A DNA stretch of 64,000 bases from Brenneria sp. hezel4-2-4 (GTDB lineage: Bacteria > Pseudomonadota > Gammaproteobacteria > Enterobacterales > Enterobacteriaceae): positions 21,309-85,308 of the forward strand of contig NZ_JABJXS010000015.1 of NCBI RefSeq assembly GCF_013155275.1. The letters run 5' to 3'. Positions 1 through 10,228 of the stretch are shown piece after piece. The notes under the pieces are model-generated. The model was given only the letters and a program-made list of their open reading frames with translations. It had not been told where the DNA came from and did not search any database. How positions within the stretch are numbered: position 1 is the stretch's first letter; each line of letters starts with the position of its first letter. The translations under genes and the position numbers were made by a program.

Positions 1-1511
1 ACTTCGTTGATGATGCGGTTGGATACGCGGCCGAGGAATTCGTAAGGCAGGTGCGCCCAGTGAGCGGTCATAAAGTCGATGGTTTCTACCGCCCGCAGGG
101 CGACTACCCAGTCATATTTACGACCATCGCCCATGACGCCGACGGAACGAACCGGCAGGAAGACGGTAAATGCCTGGCTGACCTTGTTGTACAGGTCGGC
201 TTTATGCAGTTCTTCAATGAAGATCGCATCGGCGCGACGCAGCAGGTCGCAGTATTCTTTTTTCACTTCGCCCAGTACGCGCACGCCAAGGCCCGGCCCC
301 GGGAACGGATGACGGTATAGCATGTTGTACGGCAAGCCCAGTTCCAGACCAATCTTGCGCACTTCATCTTTGAACAGCTCTTTCAGCGGCTCAACCAGAC
401 CCAGTTTCATCTCTTTCGGCAGGCCGCCGACGTTATGGTGAGACTTGATGACGTGCGCCTTACCCGTTGCGGAAGCCGCGGACTCAATCACGTCAGGGTA
501 GATGGTGCCCTGCGCCAGCCATTTCACTTCAGACTGCTTGCTGGCTTCTTCGTCAAAGACTTCAACAAACACCCGACCAATGATTTTACGTTTCGCTTCC
601 GGTTCATCCACACCGGCCAGCGCGCTCAGGAAACGATCTTCCGCCGGTACGTGAATAATGTTCAGACCAAAGTGGTCGCCAAACATTTCCAGTACCTGAT
701 CGGCTTCGTTTAAACGCAGCAAGCCGTTATCCACAAATACGCAGGTCAGACGATTGCCGATGGCGCGGTGCAGCAGCATCGCGGTTACCGAGGAGTCTAC
801 GCCGCCGGACAGACCAAGGATCACGCGATCGTTCCCCACCTGCTGGCGCAGACGCGCTACCGCGTCGTCGATAATCTTGGCGGGCGTCCACAGAGCTTCA
901 CACTGGCAGATATCACGGACAAAGCGCTCTAACATGCGCTGCCCCTGACGGGTATGGGTCACTTCCGGGTGGAACTGCACGCCGTAAAAATGTTTTTCTT
1001 CGTTAGCCATAATGGCGAACGGACAGGTATCGGTGCTGGCGACGGTCACGAACCCGTCGGGGATCGCCGTGACTTTATCGCCGTGGCTCATCCAGACATC
1101 CAGCAGCGGCGCGCCAGCGGCGCTCAACGCATCCTGAATATCACGCACCAGCAGGCTGTCGGTTTTCACTTCCACCTGCGCATAGCCGAACTCGCGTTCG
1201 TTGGAGCCTTCAACCTGGCCCCCCAACTGCATCGCCATGGTCTGCATGCCGTAGCAAACGCCTAAAACCGGTACGCCGGCCTGGAAAACATATTCCGGCG
1301 CGCGCGGGCTGTTAAATTCAGTGGTACTTTCCGGGCCGCCGGAAAGGATAATCCCGTTAGGATTGAATTCGCGGATCTGCGCTTCAGTAACATCCCATGC
1401 CCAAAGTTCACAATAAACGCCCAATTCACGGATACGCCGTGCAACCAGTTGCGTGTACTGCGAGCCGAAATCCAGAATAAGAATGCGGTGTTGATGAATA
1501 TTTTCTGTCAT
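1..1511 (-). CDS. guaA: GMP synthase (glutamine-hydrolysing), 3' end cut by window edge
   Basis: Converts XMP to GMP using ATP and glutamine-derived ammonia, the last step of de novo guanine nucleotide synthesis in the cytosol. Translation from the ATG at 1511 gives a protein opening [19 protein letters not shown]. It has an N-terminal class I glutamine amidotransferase domain with the nucleophile motif GVCYGMQ near residue 86 and the HPEVTHT motif. The ATP pyrophosphatase domain follows, with the PP-loop LSGGVDSS, and then the start of the dimerisation domain ([13 protein letters not shown]). About 503 codons are present; the E. coli protein has 525 residues, so only about 22 C-terminal residues lie outside the window. 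It follows guaB in the same direction, the usual guaBA operon. Identity is clear. Confidence 0.98.
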   Translation of the reverse strand, partial: MTENIHQHRILILDFGSQYTQLVARRIRELGVYCELWAWDVTEAQIREFNPNGIILSGGPESTTEFNSPRAPEYVFQAGVPVLGVCYGMQTMAMQLGGQVEGSNEREFGYAQVEVKTDSLLVRDIQDALSAAGAPLLDVWMSHGDKVTAIPDGFVTVASTDTCPFAIMANEEKHFYGVQFHPEVTHTRQGQRMLERFVRDICQCEALWTPAKIIDDAVARLRQQVGNDRVILGLSGGVDSSVTAMLLHRAIGNRLTCVFVDNGLLRLNEADQVLEMFGDHFGLNIIHVPAEDRFLSALAGVDEPEAKRKIIGRVFVEVFDEEASKQSEVKWLAQGTIYPDVIESAASATGKAHVIKSHHNVGGLPKEMKLGLVEPLKELFKDEVRKIGLELGLPYNMLYRHPFPGPGLGVRVLGEVKKEYCDLLRRADAIFIEELHKADLYNKVSQAFTVFLPVRSVGVMGDGRKYDWVVALRAVETIDFMTAHWAHLPYEFLGRVSNRIINE

Positions 1512-1558
1512 GAGAGGCATATTCCAAATGCGAATAATATAAAAGCTAAAAAGTAAGT

Positions 1559-1583
1559 AAACCCGGCGAATATTACCGGGTTT
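1559..1583 (-). other. guaB-guaA intercistronic hairpin
   Basis: A perfect 8-bp stem (AAACCCGG / CCGGGTTT) with a 9-nt loop lies between guaB and guaA. On the minus strand it is followed by a T-rich but interrupted stretch. It could be a weak terminator, an attenuator or an mRNA-processing structure. Function is inferred only from position. Confidence 0.45.
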
Positions 1584-1610
1584 AACTGTTTAAATCAGCC
1601 GACAAATACC

Positions 1611-3077
1611 TTATGAACCCATACGGTAATTCGGTGATTCCTTGGTAATGGTAACGTCATGGACATGGCTTTCCTGAATGCCGGCGCCGCTGATGCGCAC
1701 AAACTCAGCCTGCGTGCGCAGCGCATCTATCGTGCCGCATCCGGTCAGACCCATACAGGAACGCAGACCGCCCATTTGCTGGTGGACAATCTCTTTCAGG
1801 CGGCCTTTGTAAGCCACGCGGCCTTCAATACCTTCCGGCACCAGCTTGTCCGCGGCGTTGTCGCTTTGGAAATAACGATCGGAAGATCCTTTGGACATCG
1901 CGCCCAGCGAACCCATGCCGCGGTAAGATTTGAAGGAACGGCCCTGATACAGTTCGATTTCGCCGGGAGACTCTTCCGTTCCCGCCAGCATCGACCCCAC
2001 CATCACGCAGGCGGCGCCCGCGGCAATCGCCTTGGCGATATCGCCGGAAAAACGAATACCGCCATCGGCGATAACCGGAATACCGGTGCCTTCCAGGGCC
2101 TCAACCGCATCGGAAATAGCGGTAATTTGCGGCACGCCGACGCCGGTAACGATACGGGTGGTGCAAATGGAACCCGGGCCGATACCGACTTTCACCGCGC
2201 TGACGCCCGCGTCCGCCAGCGCTTTCGCACCGGCTCCCGTCGCCACGTTGCCGCCGATGATTTGCAGATCCGGGTATTTGGCGCGGGTTTCGCGGATACG
2301 CTGCAATACGCCTTCGGAATGACCGTGCGAGGAGTCAATCAACAGCACATCAACCCCTGCCGCGACCAGCGCATCAATACGTTCTTCGTTGCCTTCGCCG
2401 GCGCCGACCGCCGCCCCGACTCGCAAGCGACCGTGCTCATCTTTACAGGCGTTGGGTTTACGCTCGGCTTTCTGGAAATCTTTTACGGTGATCATGCCGA
2501 GCAGGTGGAATTCATCGTCGATAACCAACGCTTTTTCCACACGTTTTTCATGCATTTTTTGCAGCACGACGTCACGCGCTTCCGCGTCTTTTACCGTGAC
2601 CAGACGTTCTTTCGGCGTCATCACGGCGCTGACCGGTTTTTCCAGATCGGTGACAAAACGCACGTCACGGCCGGTAATAATCCCCACCAGCTCGTTGCTT
2701 TCCGTCACAACCGGATAACCCGCAAACCCGTTACGTTCGGTCAGCTCTTTTACCTGACGCAGCGTGGTGGCGGGCGTAACGGTTTGCGGATCGACAACCA
2801 CACCGCTTTCATATTTTTTAACGCGGCTGACTTCTTCAGCCTGACGCTCAATGGACATATTTTTATGAATAAATCCCAGACCGCCTTCCTGAGCCAGCGC
2901 AATCGCCAGATTGGATTCCGTTACGGTATCCATCGCCGCGGATAGCATAGGGATATTCAGACGGATGGTTTTCGTCAGTTGGGTAGTCAAATCAGCCGTG
3001 TTAGGCAGGACAGTAGAGTGTGCGGGAACAAGGAGAACGTCGTCAAACGTCAGTGCTTCTTTAGCGATACGTAACAT
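1611..3077 (-). CDS. guaB: IMP dehydrogenase
   Basis: NAD-dependent oxidation of IMP to XMP, the rate-limiting step of guanine nucleotide synthesis. The protein (488 residues, the E. coli length) opens [20 protein letters not shown]. It carries tandem CBS domains at about 95-200 and the catalytic loop [11 protein letters not shown], whose Cys forms the thioimidate with IMP. The ATG at 3077 is chosen over an in-frame TTG six bases upstream because it matches the family N terminus. It is divergent from xseA and cotranscribed with guaA. A PurR-like operator lies upstream at 3141-3156, consistent with purine repression. A long open frame on the opposite strand is only a codon-usage shadow. Confidence 0.98.
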   Translation of the reverse strand: MLRIAKEALTFDDVLLVPAHSTVLPNTADLTTQLTKTIRLNIPMLSAAMDTVTESNLAIALAQEGGLGFIHKNMSIERQAEEVSRVKKYESGVVVDPQTVTPATTLRQVKELTERNGFAGYPVVTESNELVGIITGRDVRFVTDLEKPVSAVMTPKERLVTVKDAEARDVVLQKMHEKRVEKALVIDDEFHLLGMITVKDFQKAERKPNACKDEHGRLRVGAAVGAGEGNEERIDALVAAGVDVLLIDSSHGHSEGVLQRIRETRAKYPDLQIIGGNVATGAGAKALADAGVSAVKVGIGPGSICTTRIVTGVGVPQITAISDAVEALEGTGIPVIADGGIRFSGDIAKAIAAGAACVMVGSMLAGTEESPGEIELYQGRSFKSYRGMGSLGAMSKGSSDRYFQSDNAADKLVPEGIEGRVAYKGRLKEIVHQQMGGLRSCMGLTGCGTIDALRTQAEFVRISGAGIQESHVHDVTITKESPNYRMGS

Positions 3078-3140
3078 GGGCAATATCTCACCAAGGTGGA
3101 TGTTAAGAACGGATAAAATATTGCCGTGGCATTATACAGA

Positions 3141-3156
3141 GCGTAACCGGTTGCCT
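3141..3156 (-). promoter_or_regulatory. Predicted PurR operator upstream of guaBA
   Basis: Read on the minus strand the 16-mer is AGGCAACCGGTTACGC. It matches the PurR pattern ANGCAANCGNTTNCNT at every fixed position except the last. It lies 64 bp upstream of the guaB start, and guaBA is a known PurR target in E. coli. Binding itself is inferred. Confidence 0.65.
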
Positions 3157-3250
3157 CCAGCACTATTTTTAATAAAATGCTTGATTACCTGTTGCAGGCA
3201 GGTAGTATCGATCAATTAAGTCACTGTTTTAAAATTTGATCTGGCTCACA

Positions 3251-4633
3251 ATGTCTCAATTTCCCTCCTCTGCAATTTTTACCGTCAGCCGCCTGAACCA
3301 GACGGTTCGGCAACTGCTGGAAATGGAAATGGGCCAGATATGGCTTTCCGGCGAAATCTCCAACTTTTCTCAGCCCTCATCCGGCCACTGGTACTTCACG
3401 CTGAAAGATGAACGCGCGCAGGTACGTTGCGCCATGTTCCGCAACAGTAACCGCCGCGTCACCTTTCGTCCGCAAAACGGTCAGCAGGTACTGATACGCG
3501 CGGCGATCACGCTGTACGAACCCCGCGGCGATTACCAACTGCTGGCGGAAAGTATGCAGCCGGCGGGCGACGGGCTGCTGCAACAGCAGTTTGAGCAATT
3601 AAAACAGCGCCTGGCCGAAGAGGGGCTTTTCGATCAGCAGTTTAAACAGGTATTGCCGAGTCCGGCCCGACAGGTCGGGGTGGTGACCTCCGCCAGCGGC
3701 GCGGCGCTGCATGATATTTTGCAGGTATTGCAACGGCGCGATCCTTCGCTGCCGGTGGTGGTCTACCCCACCGCCGTACAGGGCAGCGAAGCGCCGCTGC
3801 AAATTGTGCGCGCCATTGAACTGGCTAACCGGCGTAATGAATGCGACGTGCTGATCGTCGGCCGCGGCGGCGGTTCGCTGGAGGATTTATGGAGCTTTAA
3901 CGATGAGCGCGTCGCCCGGGCGATTTTCGCCAGCCGCATTCCCATCGTCAGCGCGGTCGGCCATGAAACCGATGTCACCATCGCCGATTTTGTCGGCGAT
4001 TTACGCGCCCCGACGCCTTCCGCCGCGGCGGAGCTGGTCAGCCGCAATCAGCTTGAACTGCTGCGCCAGATACAATCCCAGCGTCAGCGGCTGGAAATGG
4101 CGATGGATTATTATCTGGCCCAGCGCAATCGCGAGTTTACCCGCTTAAACCATCGCTTACAGCAGCAGCATCCGCAGCTTAGGCTGGCTCGCCAGCAAAC
4201 CCAACTGATTAAACTGCGCCAGCGGCTGGATGAGGCTATGCAGTTACAGCTCAGGCAACTATCGCGCCGCAGTGAACGTATACAACAGCGCCTGATTCAG
4301 CAACAGCCGCAACCGAAAATTCATCGTGCGCAGCAACGCTTGCAGCAGTTACAGTATCAGATGCGGCATGCCATTGAACGTCAGCTCAATCAGCACAAAC
4401 AGCGATTGGGCGTCGCCTGCTCGCATCTGGAAGGCGTCAGCCCGTTGGCGACGCTGGCGCGCGGTTATAACGTTACCACCACGCCCGATGGACGGGTGCT
4501 GAAGAACATTGCCCAAACTGCGCCGGGCGATACCTTAAAAACCCGCCTGCGGGATGGCTGGATCGAAAGCCAGGTCACTGCGCTAGTGGCGGAAAAGTCG
4601 ACGGCACCAATAGTCAAAAAGCGCCGAACCTAG
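3251..4633 (+). CDS. xseA: Exodeoxyribonuclease VII large subunit
   Basis: Catalytic large subunit of the single-strand-specific exonuclease ExoVII, which partners with XseB (encoded elsewhere). The 460-residue product has the N-terminal OB-fold region ([33 protein letters not shown]). The nuclease domain contains [11 protein letters not shown] and [10 protein letters not shown], followed by a Gln/Arg-rich coiled coil at about 260-400. The ATG at 3251 aligns with the family start; an in-frame upstream start would add five residues. It is divergent from guaB as in E. coli. Length is within a few residues of the 456-residue E. coli protein. Confidence 0.97.
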   Translation: MSQFPSSAIFTVSRLNQTVRQLLEMEMGQIWLSGEISNFSQPSSGHWYFTLKDERAQVRCAMFRNSNRRVTFRPQNGQQVLIRAAITLYEPRGDYQLLAESMQPAGDGLLQQQFEQLKQRLAEEGLFDQQFKQVLPSPARQVGVVTSASGAALHDILQVLQRRDPSLPVVVYPTAVQGSEAPLQIVRAIELANRRNECDVLIVGRGGGSLEDLWSFNDERVARAIFASRIPIVSAVGHETDVTIADFVGDLRAPTPSAAAELVSRNQLELLRQIQSQRQRLEMAMDYYLAQRNREFTRLNHRLQQQHPQLRLARQQTQLIKLRQRLDEAMQLQLRQLSRRSERIQQRLIQQQPQPKIHRAQQRLQQLQYQMRHAIERQLNQHKQRLGVACSHLEGVSPLATLARGYNVTTTPDGRVLKNIAQTAPGDTLKTRLRDGWIESQVTALVAEKSTAPIVKKRRT

Positions 4634-4712
4634 CGCCTGCTTCTGGGTTATACTTACGGCTGTAGCTGAACGTCTGAATTGCCGATGACCACCTTCTCAA
4701 GGAGATAGAGGT

Positions 4713-5756
4713 ATGAAGTCCAGACCGATTCACAGCGTAATCCCTCCCTACATCTTGCATCGTATTATCGCTAATGGTTCAGAGGCCGAGCGTCACTGCG
4801 CCCAGCAGACCTTAATGCATGTTCAGTCTCTGATGGTAACCACGCATCCCAGACCGGCGCCTCACGCGCTGGCTGTCGCGGGTCAGGCGCACCGCGAGAT
4901 TTATGATGCGGAAAACCAGCAGCAGTTGCCTGGCAAACAAGTGCGGGCGGAAGGACAAAGCAGCAACGGCGATATCGCCGTCGATGAAGCCTATGATTAC
5001 CTGGGCGCCACCTATGATTTCTTCTGGCGGACGTTTCAGCGAAATTCGCTTGATAATCAGGGGCTGACGCTCGCCGGTACGGTACATTACGGTCAGGATT
5101 ATCAAAATGCGTTCTGGAACGGACAACAGATGGTATTCGGCGACGGCGACGGCAAAATCTTCAACCGCTTTACTATCGCCATCGATATCGTGGCGCATGA
5201 ACTGACGCATGGCGTGATAGAAAGCGAAGCGGACTTAATCTATTTCAGACAATCCGGCGCTCTGAACGAATCGCTGTCCGACGTTTTTGCATCCATGGTA
5301 AAACAATTTCACCGCGGGCAAACCGCGGAGCAGGCAGACTGGATGATTGGCGAGGAGTTGCTTGCCGAGGGGATCCACGGCAGCGGTCTGCGCTCTATGT
5401 CGAATCCGGGAACGGCCTATGACGACCTGCTGCTGGGAACGGATCCGCAGCCGGCGCACATGAATGACTATATCAACACCCGCGAAGACAACGGCGGCGT
5501 ACACCTGAACTCCGGGATACCGAATCGGGCGTTCTATCTGGCGGCAAGCGAACTGGGCGGTTATTCCTGGGAAAAAGCCGGCAGAATCTGGTATGACACG
5601 CTGTGCGATAAATCTTTGCCGCAGAATGCCGATTTTGAGGTTTTTTCCCGCCTTACCATCCACCATGCCGCACAGCGTTTCGATCGGGCCGTCGCCGATA
5701 TCATTAAACAATCCTGGGAAAAAGTAGGGGTGGTATCGACGATGGATAACGTATGA
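4713..5756 (+). CDS. Protealysin-like M4 metalloprotease (Prt1/protealysin subfamily)
   Basis: Zinc endopeptidase of the thermolysin family. The 347-residue protein has a zinc-binding HELTH motif at residues 162-166 (Glu163 catalytic). The third ligand, Glu186, sits in GALNESLSD, and the catalytic His264 is in GGVHLNSGIPNRAF. It is short and lacks an obvious Sec signal peptide. Instead it starts with a brief propeptide carrying a PPYILHRI motif, typical of protealysin-like proteases, which differ from long-propeptide secreted thermolysins. It resembles Prt1 of Pectobacterium and protealysin of Serratia. Strong ribosome-binding bases (AAGGAG and GAGG) precede the ATG. The stop overlaps the start of the next gene by four bases (ATGA), so the two are probably translationally coupled. 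How it leaves the cell, if it does, cannot be seen here. Confidence 0.92.
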   Translation: MKSRPIHSVIPPYILHRIIANGSEAERHCAQQTLMHVQSLMVTTHPRPAPHALAVAGQAHREIYDAENQQQLPGKQVRAEGQSSNGDIAVDEAYDYLGATYDFFWRTFQRNSLDNQGLTLAGTVHYGQDYQNAFWNGQQMVFGDGDGKIFNRFTIAIDIVAHELTHGVIESEADLIYFRQSGALNESLSDVFASMVKQFHRGQTAEQADWMIGEELLAEGIHGSGLRSMSNPGTAYDDLLLGTDPQPAHMNDYINTREDNGGVHLNSGIPNRAFYLAASELGGYSWEKAGRIWYDTLCDKSLPQNADFEVFSRLTIHHAAQRFDRAVADIIKQSWEKVGVVSTMDNV

Positions 5757-6124
5757 AAACCCTGCCTGAGCTTACCGATGACGCCATTGTCGAGCTGGCG
5801 CGCGAGGGAGGGATTGCCTGGCTGCCCAAACTGGCCGGGCAGCGACGTTTCGCACTGGCGACGATGCCGTCGGCGGAGCGGGAGCGTCTGTGCCGCGCGC
5901 TGCGCGACGCGCTCCCGCAAGCCAGAGAACCCGGCGAGCCGGACGGCCCCGGCCGCGGCGATCAGTTCTATTACCGCATTCACATCAGCTATAGCCACCC
6001 GCAAAAGAATCAGTATGCCGAGGCAATTTTACTGATCCCGGAGCAGTCCGCGCCTAAGGAGTTGGAAGCGCTCTGGCGCAATGGCACATCCATCACCGAT
6101 CGACAGGAAGATAGTCGAAAATGA
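5753..6124 (+). CDS. Emfourin-like protein inhibitor of protealysin
   Basis: Small 123-residue protein coupled to the M4 protease by a 4-base ATGA overlap. Size, position and composition fit emfourin, the protein inhibitor of protealysin described in Serratia, encoded directly downstream of the protease in a bicistronic operon. The sequence has a conserved-looking core (VELAREGGIAWLPKLAG, then RRFALATMPSAERERL) and a C-terminal beta-rich part (FYYRIHISYSH). There is no signal peptide, consistent with inhibition of an intracellular precursor. Assignment rests on gene order and overall resemblance, not on a catalytic motif. Its last 32 bases overlap the 3' end of convergent yfgJ. Confidence 0.8.
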   Translation: MKTLPELTDDAIVELAREGGIAWLPKLAGQRRFALATMPSAERERLCRALRDALPQAREPGEPDGPGRGDQFYYRIHISYSHPQKNQYAEAILLIPEQSAPKELEALWRNGTSITDRQEDSRK

Positions 6125-6323
6125 CGCGCTTGCTGGAGATCAGCCCGTGCCCTTGCTGGCAAAAATAGTCCAGCGCCCCGCAGGCTTTTAACGTCTGAAG
6201 CTCGTGCCGGCATTCGGGACAATATGCCGCGCGCCGATAACGCTGCCGGCAGTGAGGACAACCGAACACATCGCCGTTTTGCCACGTCATCGCGTGGTGG
6301 CATTGTGGACAGATGGCTTCCAT
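6093..6323 (-). CDS. yfgJ: YfgJ-type double zinc-ribbon protein
   Basis: A 76-residue protein with three CxxC pairs (CPQC, CPHC, CPEC) plus a further Cys in DYFCQQGHGLISSKRV. This pattern matches E. coli YfgJ, a small zinc-ribbon protein of unknown function. Conserved segments LKACGALDYFC and GHGLISSKRV are very close to the E. coli protein. It keeps its backbone position between xseA and der, but is now separated from xseA by the protease/inhibitor pair. It converges on the emfourin gene with a 32-bp tail-to-tail overlap. Its own C terminus (FDYLPVDR) lies in that overlap and is longer than in E. coli. Confidence 0.9.
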   Translation of the reverse strand: MEAICPQCHHAMTWQNGDVFGCPHCRQRYRRAAYCPECRHELQTLKACGALDYFCQQGHGLISSKRVIFDYLPVDR

Positions 6324-6344
6324 TTTTTCTCCTCTCTGAAATAC

Positions 6345-7304
6345 CTAAATCACACCCAGCGAACGTAAGAAATAGAGTCCCAGCGCGATGACAAAGAACG
6401 AACCTGCGGTGGTTAAGCCAATAATATTGGCCGCCAGCGTCGCATTTCCGCCCATTGCCCTGGTCATGACATAGCTGCCCGCCGCCGTCGGCGTGGCGGA
6501 AAACAGAAAAATAACGCCGAGCGTCACCCCGCGAAAACCTACCAGCCATCCGCCCAACGTCAGTATCGCCGGCACGATCAATAGTTTAGCCGTGGAAGAG
6601 AGCAGTGCGACATTGGACGATCGGAACATACTACGCCAGTCAAGGCTGGCGCCGGCGCACAGCAAGGCTAACGGCAGAGCCAACGAAGCGATAAAACTTC
6701 CGGTCTGATGGATCACCCCGGGCATCGGCAGCCGGCTTTGTGAATAGAGCAATCCGCTCAGTAAGCCGATAATCAGCGGATTGGTGGCGATACTCATCAA
6801 CAGTTCACGCTTGCTGATGCCCTGACCGTGCGATTTATTATGCAGGCTGCGCGTCAGGGTGATCACCGACAGCGCGTTAAACATAATCACCGTGACAATC
6901 AAATACAGCGATCCGACGGCTACCCCCTCTTCGCCATAGGCGCTCATGGCAAACGCCAGCCCCATAATTCCGGTATTCGATCGAAATCCGCCCTGAACAA
7001 AAACCCCACGCTCGGTCGGTTCTTTAACCAAACGAATAGCCGCCACTTCAAGCAGCAGAAAGGTGGCCAGCGTACCGATAACGCCGTAAATGACCAGCGG
7101 CAGTTGCTCAATAATCGACTGGTGGTTGGTGGCCACGCTGAAAAACAGCAAGCACGGGAGAGATAAATTGAATACCAGTCGCATGGCTGAATCGCAAAAG
7201 GCATCGTTCAGCATGCCTATTTTCCGCAACGCCATTCCCATCAGCAGCATCAACAGATTCGGCATTGTAACGTTAAATGCAAAACTCCAGGTTTCCCAAG
7301 ACAT
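6345..7304 (-). CDS. AEC family (auxin efflux carrier-like) permease
   Basis: Integral inner-membrane transporter of 319 residues with about ten hydrophobic segments in the AEC/YfdV pattern: an N-terminal half ending in a charged loop (RSLHNKSHGQGISKREL) and a homologous C-terminal half. Typical AEC features include NPLIIGLLSG, ALPLALLCAGASL and a C-terminal AAGSYVMTRAMGGN. The substrate cannot be read from sequence; family members move organic acids, amino acids or hormones. The ATG at 7304, preceded by AAGGG at good spacing, is preferred over an in-frame TTG 36 bases upstream. It is not part of the E. coli gene order here and is probably an accessory gene. Confidence 0.88.
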   Translation of the reverse strand: MSWETWSFAFNVTMPNLLMLLMGMALRKIGMLNDAFCDSAMRLVFNLSLPCLLFFSVATNHQSIIEQLPLVIYGVIGTLATFLLLEVAAIRLVKEPTERGVFVQGGFRSNTGIMGLAFAMSAYGEEGVAVGSLYLIVTVIMFNALSVITLTRSLHNKSHGQGISKRELLMSIATNPLIIGLLSGLLYSQSRLPMPGVIHQTGSFIASLALPLALLCAGASLDWRSMFRSSNVALLSSTAKLLIVPAILTLGGWLVGFRGVTLGVIFLFSATPTAAGSYVMTRAMGGNATLAANIIGLTTAGSFFVIALGLYFLRSLGVI

Positions 7305-7361
7305 AAATGCCCTTAATGATTCAGCATGATCGCCATTCAATCATGGTCGCTACTCAACAAT

Positions 7362-7389
7362 GCGGGGCGAATATTGCTATCCGCCCCGC
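7362..7389 (-). terminator. Hairpin downstream of der
   Basis: A GC-only 8-bp stem (GCGGGGCG / CGCCCCGC) with a 12-nt loop begins eight bases past the der stop on the minus strand. The following T tract is poor (ATTGTTG). It is a likely but weak terminator separating der from the AEC permease. Confidence 0.5.
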
Positions 7390-7396
7390 TTATTCA

Positions 7397-8890
7397 TTAT
7401 TTGCTCTTTTTAAGATGCTGCATCAAACGTTTACGCTTGCGTAACTGGTTTGGCGTCAATGTGTTGCGCTTATCCGCAAAGGGGTTTTCCCCCTCTTTGA
7501 ACTGGATGCGGATCGGCGTTCCCATCACATCCAGCGAGCGGCGGTAGTAATTCATCAGATAACGTTTGTAGGAATCGGGCAGATCTTTGACCTGATTACC
7601 GTGGATCACCACAATCGGCGGGTTGTAGCCGCCGGCATGCGCATATTTAAGCTTCACCCGGCGCCCACGTACCAGCGGCGGCTGATGGTCGTCCGCCGCC
7701 ATCTGCATAATGCGGGTCAGCATGGAGGTGCCCACCCGGCGGGTGGCGCACGTGTAGGCTTCAATCACCGACTCGAACAGATTGCCCACGCCGCTGCCAT
7801 GCAACGCCGAGATGAAATGAATACGGGCAAAATCGATAAAGCCGAGGCGCAAATCCAGCGTTTCCTTGACTTGATCGCGAACGTCCGGTGATAGGCCGTC
7901 CCACTTGTTGACCACGATCACCAGTGAGCGCCCGCTATTGAGGATAAAGCCCAATAATGAAAGATCCTGATCGGAAATACCTTCACGGGCGTCAATGACC
8001 AGCATCACAACGTTGGCGTCTTCAATCGCCTTCAACGTTTTAATCACCGAGAATTTTTCAACCGTATCGGTTACTTTGCCGCGTTTACGCACCCCGGCGG
8101 TATCGATCAGCACATATTCTCGTTCATCACGCACCATCGGAATGTAAATACTGTCACGCGTGGTGCCCGGCATATCGTAAACCACCACGCGCTCTTCACC
8201 CAGAATACGGTTGGTCAGCGTGGATTTCCCCACGTTGGGGCGGCCGACGATAGCCAGCTTGATCGGCAGATCTTCCGGGTTAAAATCGTCTTCCTCCGCC
8301 TCGGCTTTTTCAGCACCCTGCTCTTGTGCAAGCTGCTCCGCCCAGTAAGCGGCGTTCTCTTCTTCTTCCGTCAGTTCAACAGAGGCGGACTCATCGCTCT
8401 GCACAAACGGCAACAGCACTTTTTCCAGCAAGGAGGTGACGCCGCGTCCGTGGGAAGCCGCTATCGGATAAATCTCCCCCATTCCCAGCGAATAGAAATC
8501 GCCGATGACGGTATCGGGGTCAATACCGTCCGTTTTATTGGCGACCAGAAAAGTTGCTTTCTGGCGGCTGCGCAAATGTTGGGCGATGCCCTGGTCGGCG
8601 GGCATAAGTCCCGCACGGGCATCCACCATAAACAACACGATGTCGGCCTCTTCAATCGCCACCAGCGACTGCCCCGCCATTCGGGTTTCCACACCGTCTT
8701 CCGTGCCATCGATGCCGCCGGTATCGACGATGATAAACTCATGGCCTTCCACTTCTGCACGGCCATACTTGCGGTCACGCGTCAACCCCGGGAAATCCGC
8801 CACCAATGCATCACGCGTACGCGTTAAGCGGTTAAATAAAGTGGATTTCCCCACGTTCGGACGTCCGACCAGCGCGACGACAGGTATCAT
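7397..8890 (-). CDS. der: Ribosome biogenesis GTPase Der (EngA)
   Basis: Essential double-GTPase that helps assemble the 50S ribosomal subunit. The 497-residue protein has two G domains, each with a [10 protein letters not shown]-loop (near residues 8 and 215). They also carry the switch motifs DFPGLTRD and DMPGTTRD and the specificity motifs NKTD and NKWD, and are joined by an acidic linker. A C-terminal KH-like domain ends in a basic tail ([14 protein letters not shown]). It follows bamB in the same direction as in E. coli. Confidence 0.98.
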   Translation of the reverse strand: MIPVVALVGRPNVGKSTLFNRLTRTRDALVADFPGLTRDRKYGRAEVEGHEFIIVDTGGIDGTEDGVETRMAGQSLVAIEEADIVLFMVDARAGLMPADQGIAQHLRSRQKATFLVANKTDGIDPDTVIGDFYSLGMGEIYPIAASHGRGVTSLLEKVLLPFVQSDESASVELTEEEENAAYWAEQLAQEQGAEKAEAEEDDFNPEDLPIKLAIVGRPNVGKSTLTNRILGEERVVVYDMPGTTRDSIYIPMVRDEREYVLIDTAGVRKRGKVTDTVEKFSVIKTLKAIEDANVVMLVIDAREGISDQDLSLLGFILNSGRSLVIVVNKWDGLSPDVRDQVKETLDLRLGFIDFARIHFISALHGSGVGNLFESVIEAYTCATRRVGTSMLTRIMQMAADDHQPPLVRGRRVKLKYAHAGGYNPPIVVIHGNQVKDLPDSYKRYLMNYYRRSLDVMGTPIRIQFKEGENPFADKRNTLTPNQLRKRKRLMQHLKKSK

Positions 8891-8957
8891 TGTTACAACC
8901 TCATTACTTATATTTCAATACGTTACAGCGAAATTACTCGCTGACGATAAAAGACGA

Positions 8958-8986
8958 AACGGCCCCTGATACTGTCAGGAGCCGTT
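8958..8986 (-). terminator. Hairpin between bamB and der
   Basis: A 12-bp near-perfect stem (AACGGCCCCTGA / TCAGGAGCCGTT, one mismatch) with a 5-nt loop is followed on the minus strand by CGTCTTTTATCG. It could terminate or attenuate transcription coming from bamB before der. Confidence 0.5.
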
Positions 8987-9036
8987 GGGGGATCGTATCT
9001 GCAACCGGCAGCGATCCAAAGGTTCTGTCTTCTTAA

Positions 9037-10218
9037 CTAGCGGGTGAAGGCGTAAACTTCGCCGTTCTTCGCCTGAATAAGCAGCTTGTCGCTGGCGATC
9101 ACCGGCTTGCTCAGGAAACCTGAACTATCCACTTTTTGCTGAACCACAAAGCGACCGTCCGACGTATTCAGCCAGTGCAGATACCCTTCGGTATCCCCTA
9201 CCACCAGATAGCCGTTATACAGCACAGGCGCCGTCAGGTTACGGTGCAACAACTCGCTCTGACGCCACAGATTCACTCCGCCGTTGGTGTTCAACGCCAC
9301 AACGCGGTCATCCTGATCGACCAGATAAATGCGGTCGCCATCAACGATGAAATCGTGCACCGAACCCAGTTCCCGTTTCCACAAGATCTGACCGGAACGC
9401 AGATCCAGCGCCGTCATGTTGCCGTTATAACCCAGCGCGTACACGACCTCGCCCACAACAACCGGCGTGGTATCGACATCGTTCAGGCGATCGATTTCAG
9501 TCGCCCCGCTGGGTTGTGAAATACGCTGCTGCCAGATTAACTGGCCCTGTTCGATCAGCACCGCATTGACCCGGCCGTTATCGCCGCCGACGATGGCCGC
9601 GCCAAACGCCGTGGTCGGCGCCGATTCGCCGCGCAAAGAAAGCGTCGGCATATCCAGATTAACCGTCCACTTAATCGCGCCATCCGTTTCATCCAGCGCT
9701 TGCAGCATCCCATTGCTGGTATGAACCAGCACGACGCCATCGCTGCTTACCGGACGCGAAAGCACTTCGCCCGCGACGTTGGTTTGCCATACCGGGGAGC
9801 CGTCTTCGGCGTTCAGCGCAAATACCTGCGCTCTTTCACTGCCGACATAAACATGATTACCCGCGACCGCGACGCCGCCGGATAATAACGCCGGTGTATT
9901 GCGCGAAAGGAAGCCGGTTTTTTCCGACAGATCGGCATGCCAGATTTCAGTGCCGCTGTTGAGATCGAGCGCTTTTACCGTCCCGCGGCGATCGGCGGCA
10001 AACACCCGATCGCTCTGCCAGGCCGGGTGCAGATTGGAATAGAACTCGCCGATGCCGCTCCCTACGGAACGGCTCCACACCTTCGTCGGCGTGAACTGAT
10101 TTTCCACCGTCGGCAATGGAGACATGGTCACGACATCTTCCTCGCTGTTAAACAGCGAACATCCGCTCAGCAGGGCGACGGAAACCAGTCCTACCAGAAG
10201 TGTTTTACGCAGTTGCAT
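9037..10218 (-). CDS. bamB: Outer membrane assembly lipoprotein BamB
   Basis: Lipoprotein of the BAM complex, which folds beta-barrel proteins into the outer membrane; it binds BamA. The 393-residue protein has a lipoprotein signal ending in the lipobox LLSGC (Cys20). It is followed by an eight-bladed PQQ-like beta-propeller seen as repeated motifs such as VYALNAEDGSPVWQTNV, LQALDETDGAIKW and MTALDLRSGQILWKREL. Length equals the E. coli protein plus one. It is part of the hisS-yfgM-bamB-der cluster. Confidence 0.97.
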   Translation of the reverse strand: MQLRKTLLVGLVSVALLSGCSLFNSEEDVVTMSPLPTVENQFTPTKVWSRSVGSGIGEFYSNLHPAWQSDRVFAADRRGTVKALDLNSGTEIWHADLSEKTGFLSRNTPALLSGGVAVAGNHVYVGSERAQVFALNAEDGSPVWQTNVAGEVLSRPVSSDGVVLVHTSNGMLQALDETDGAIKWTVNLDMPTLSLRGESAPTTAFGAAIVGGDNGRVNAVLIEQGQLIWQQRISQPSGATEIDRLNDVDTTPVVVGEVVYALGYNGNMTALDLRSGQILWKRELGSVHDFIVDGDRIYLVDQDDRVVALNTNGGVNLWRQSELLHRNLTAPVLYNGYLVVGDTEGYLHWLNTSDGRFVVQQKVDSSGFLSKPVIASDKLLIQAKNGEVYAFTR

Positions 10219-10228
10219 GGAATTCCTC

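Noticed and set aside
1659..2945. 428-codon open frame opposite guaB
   Set aside because: Lies wholly within guaB on the other strand; His/Arg/Phe-rich composition is typical of an antisense shadow in GC-rich codon usage.
6010..6549. 179-codon minus-strand frame across yfgJ and the AEC gene
   Set aside because: Crosses two well-supported genes in another frame and has no recognisable domain.
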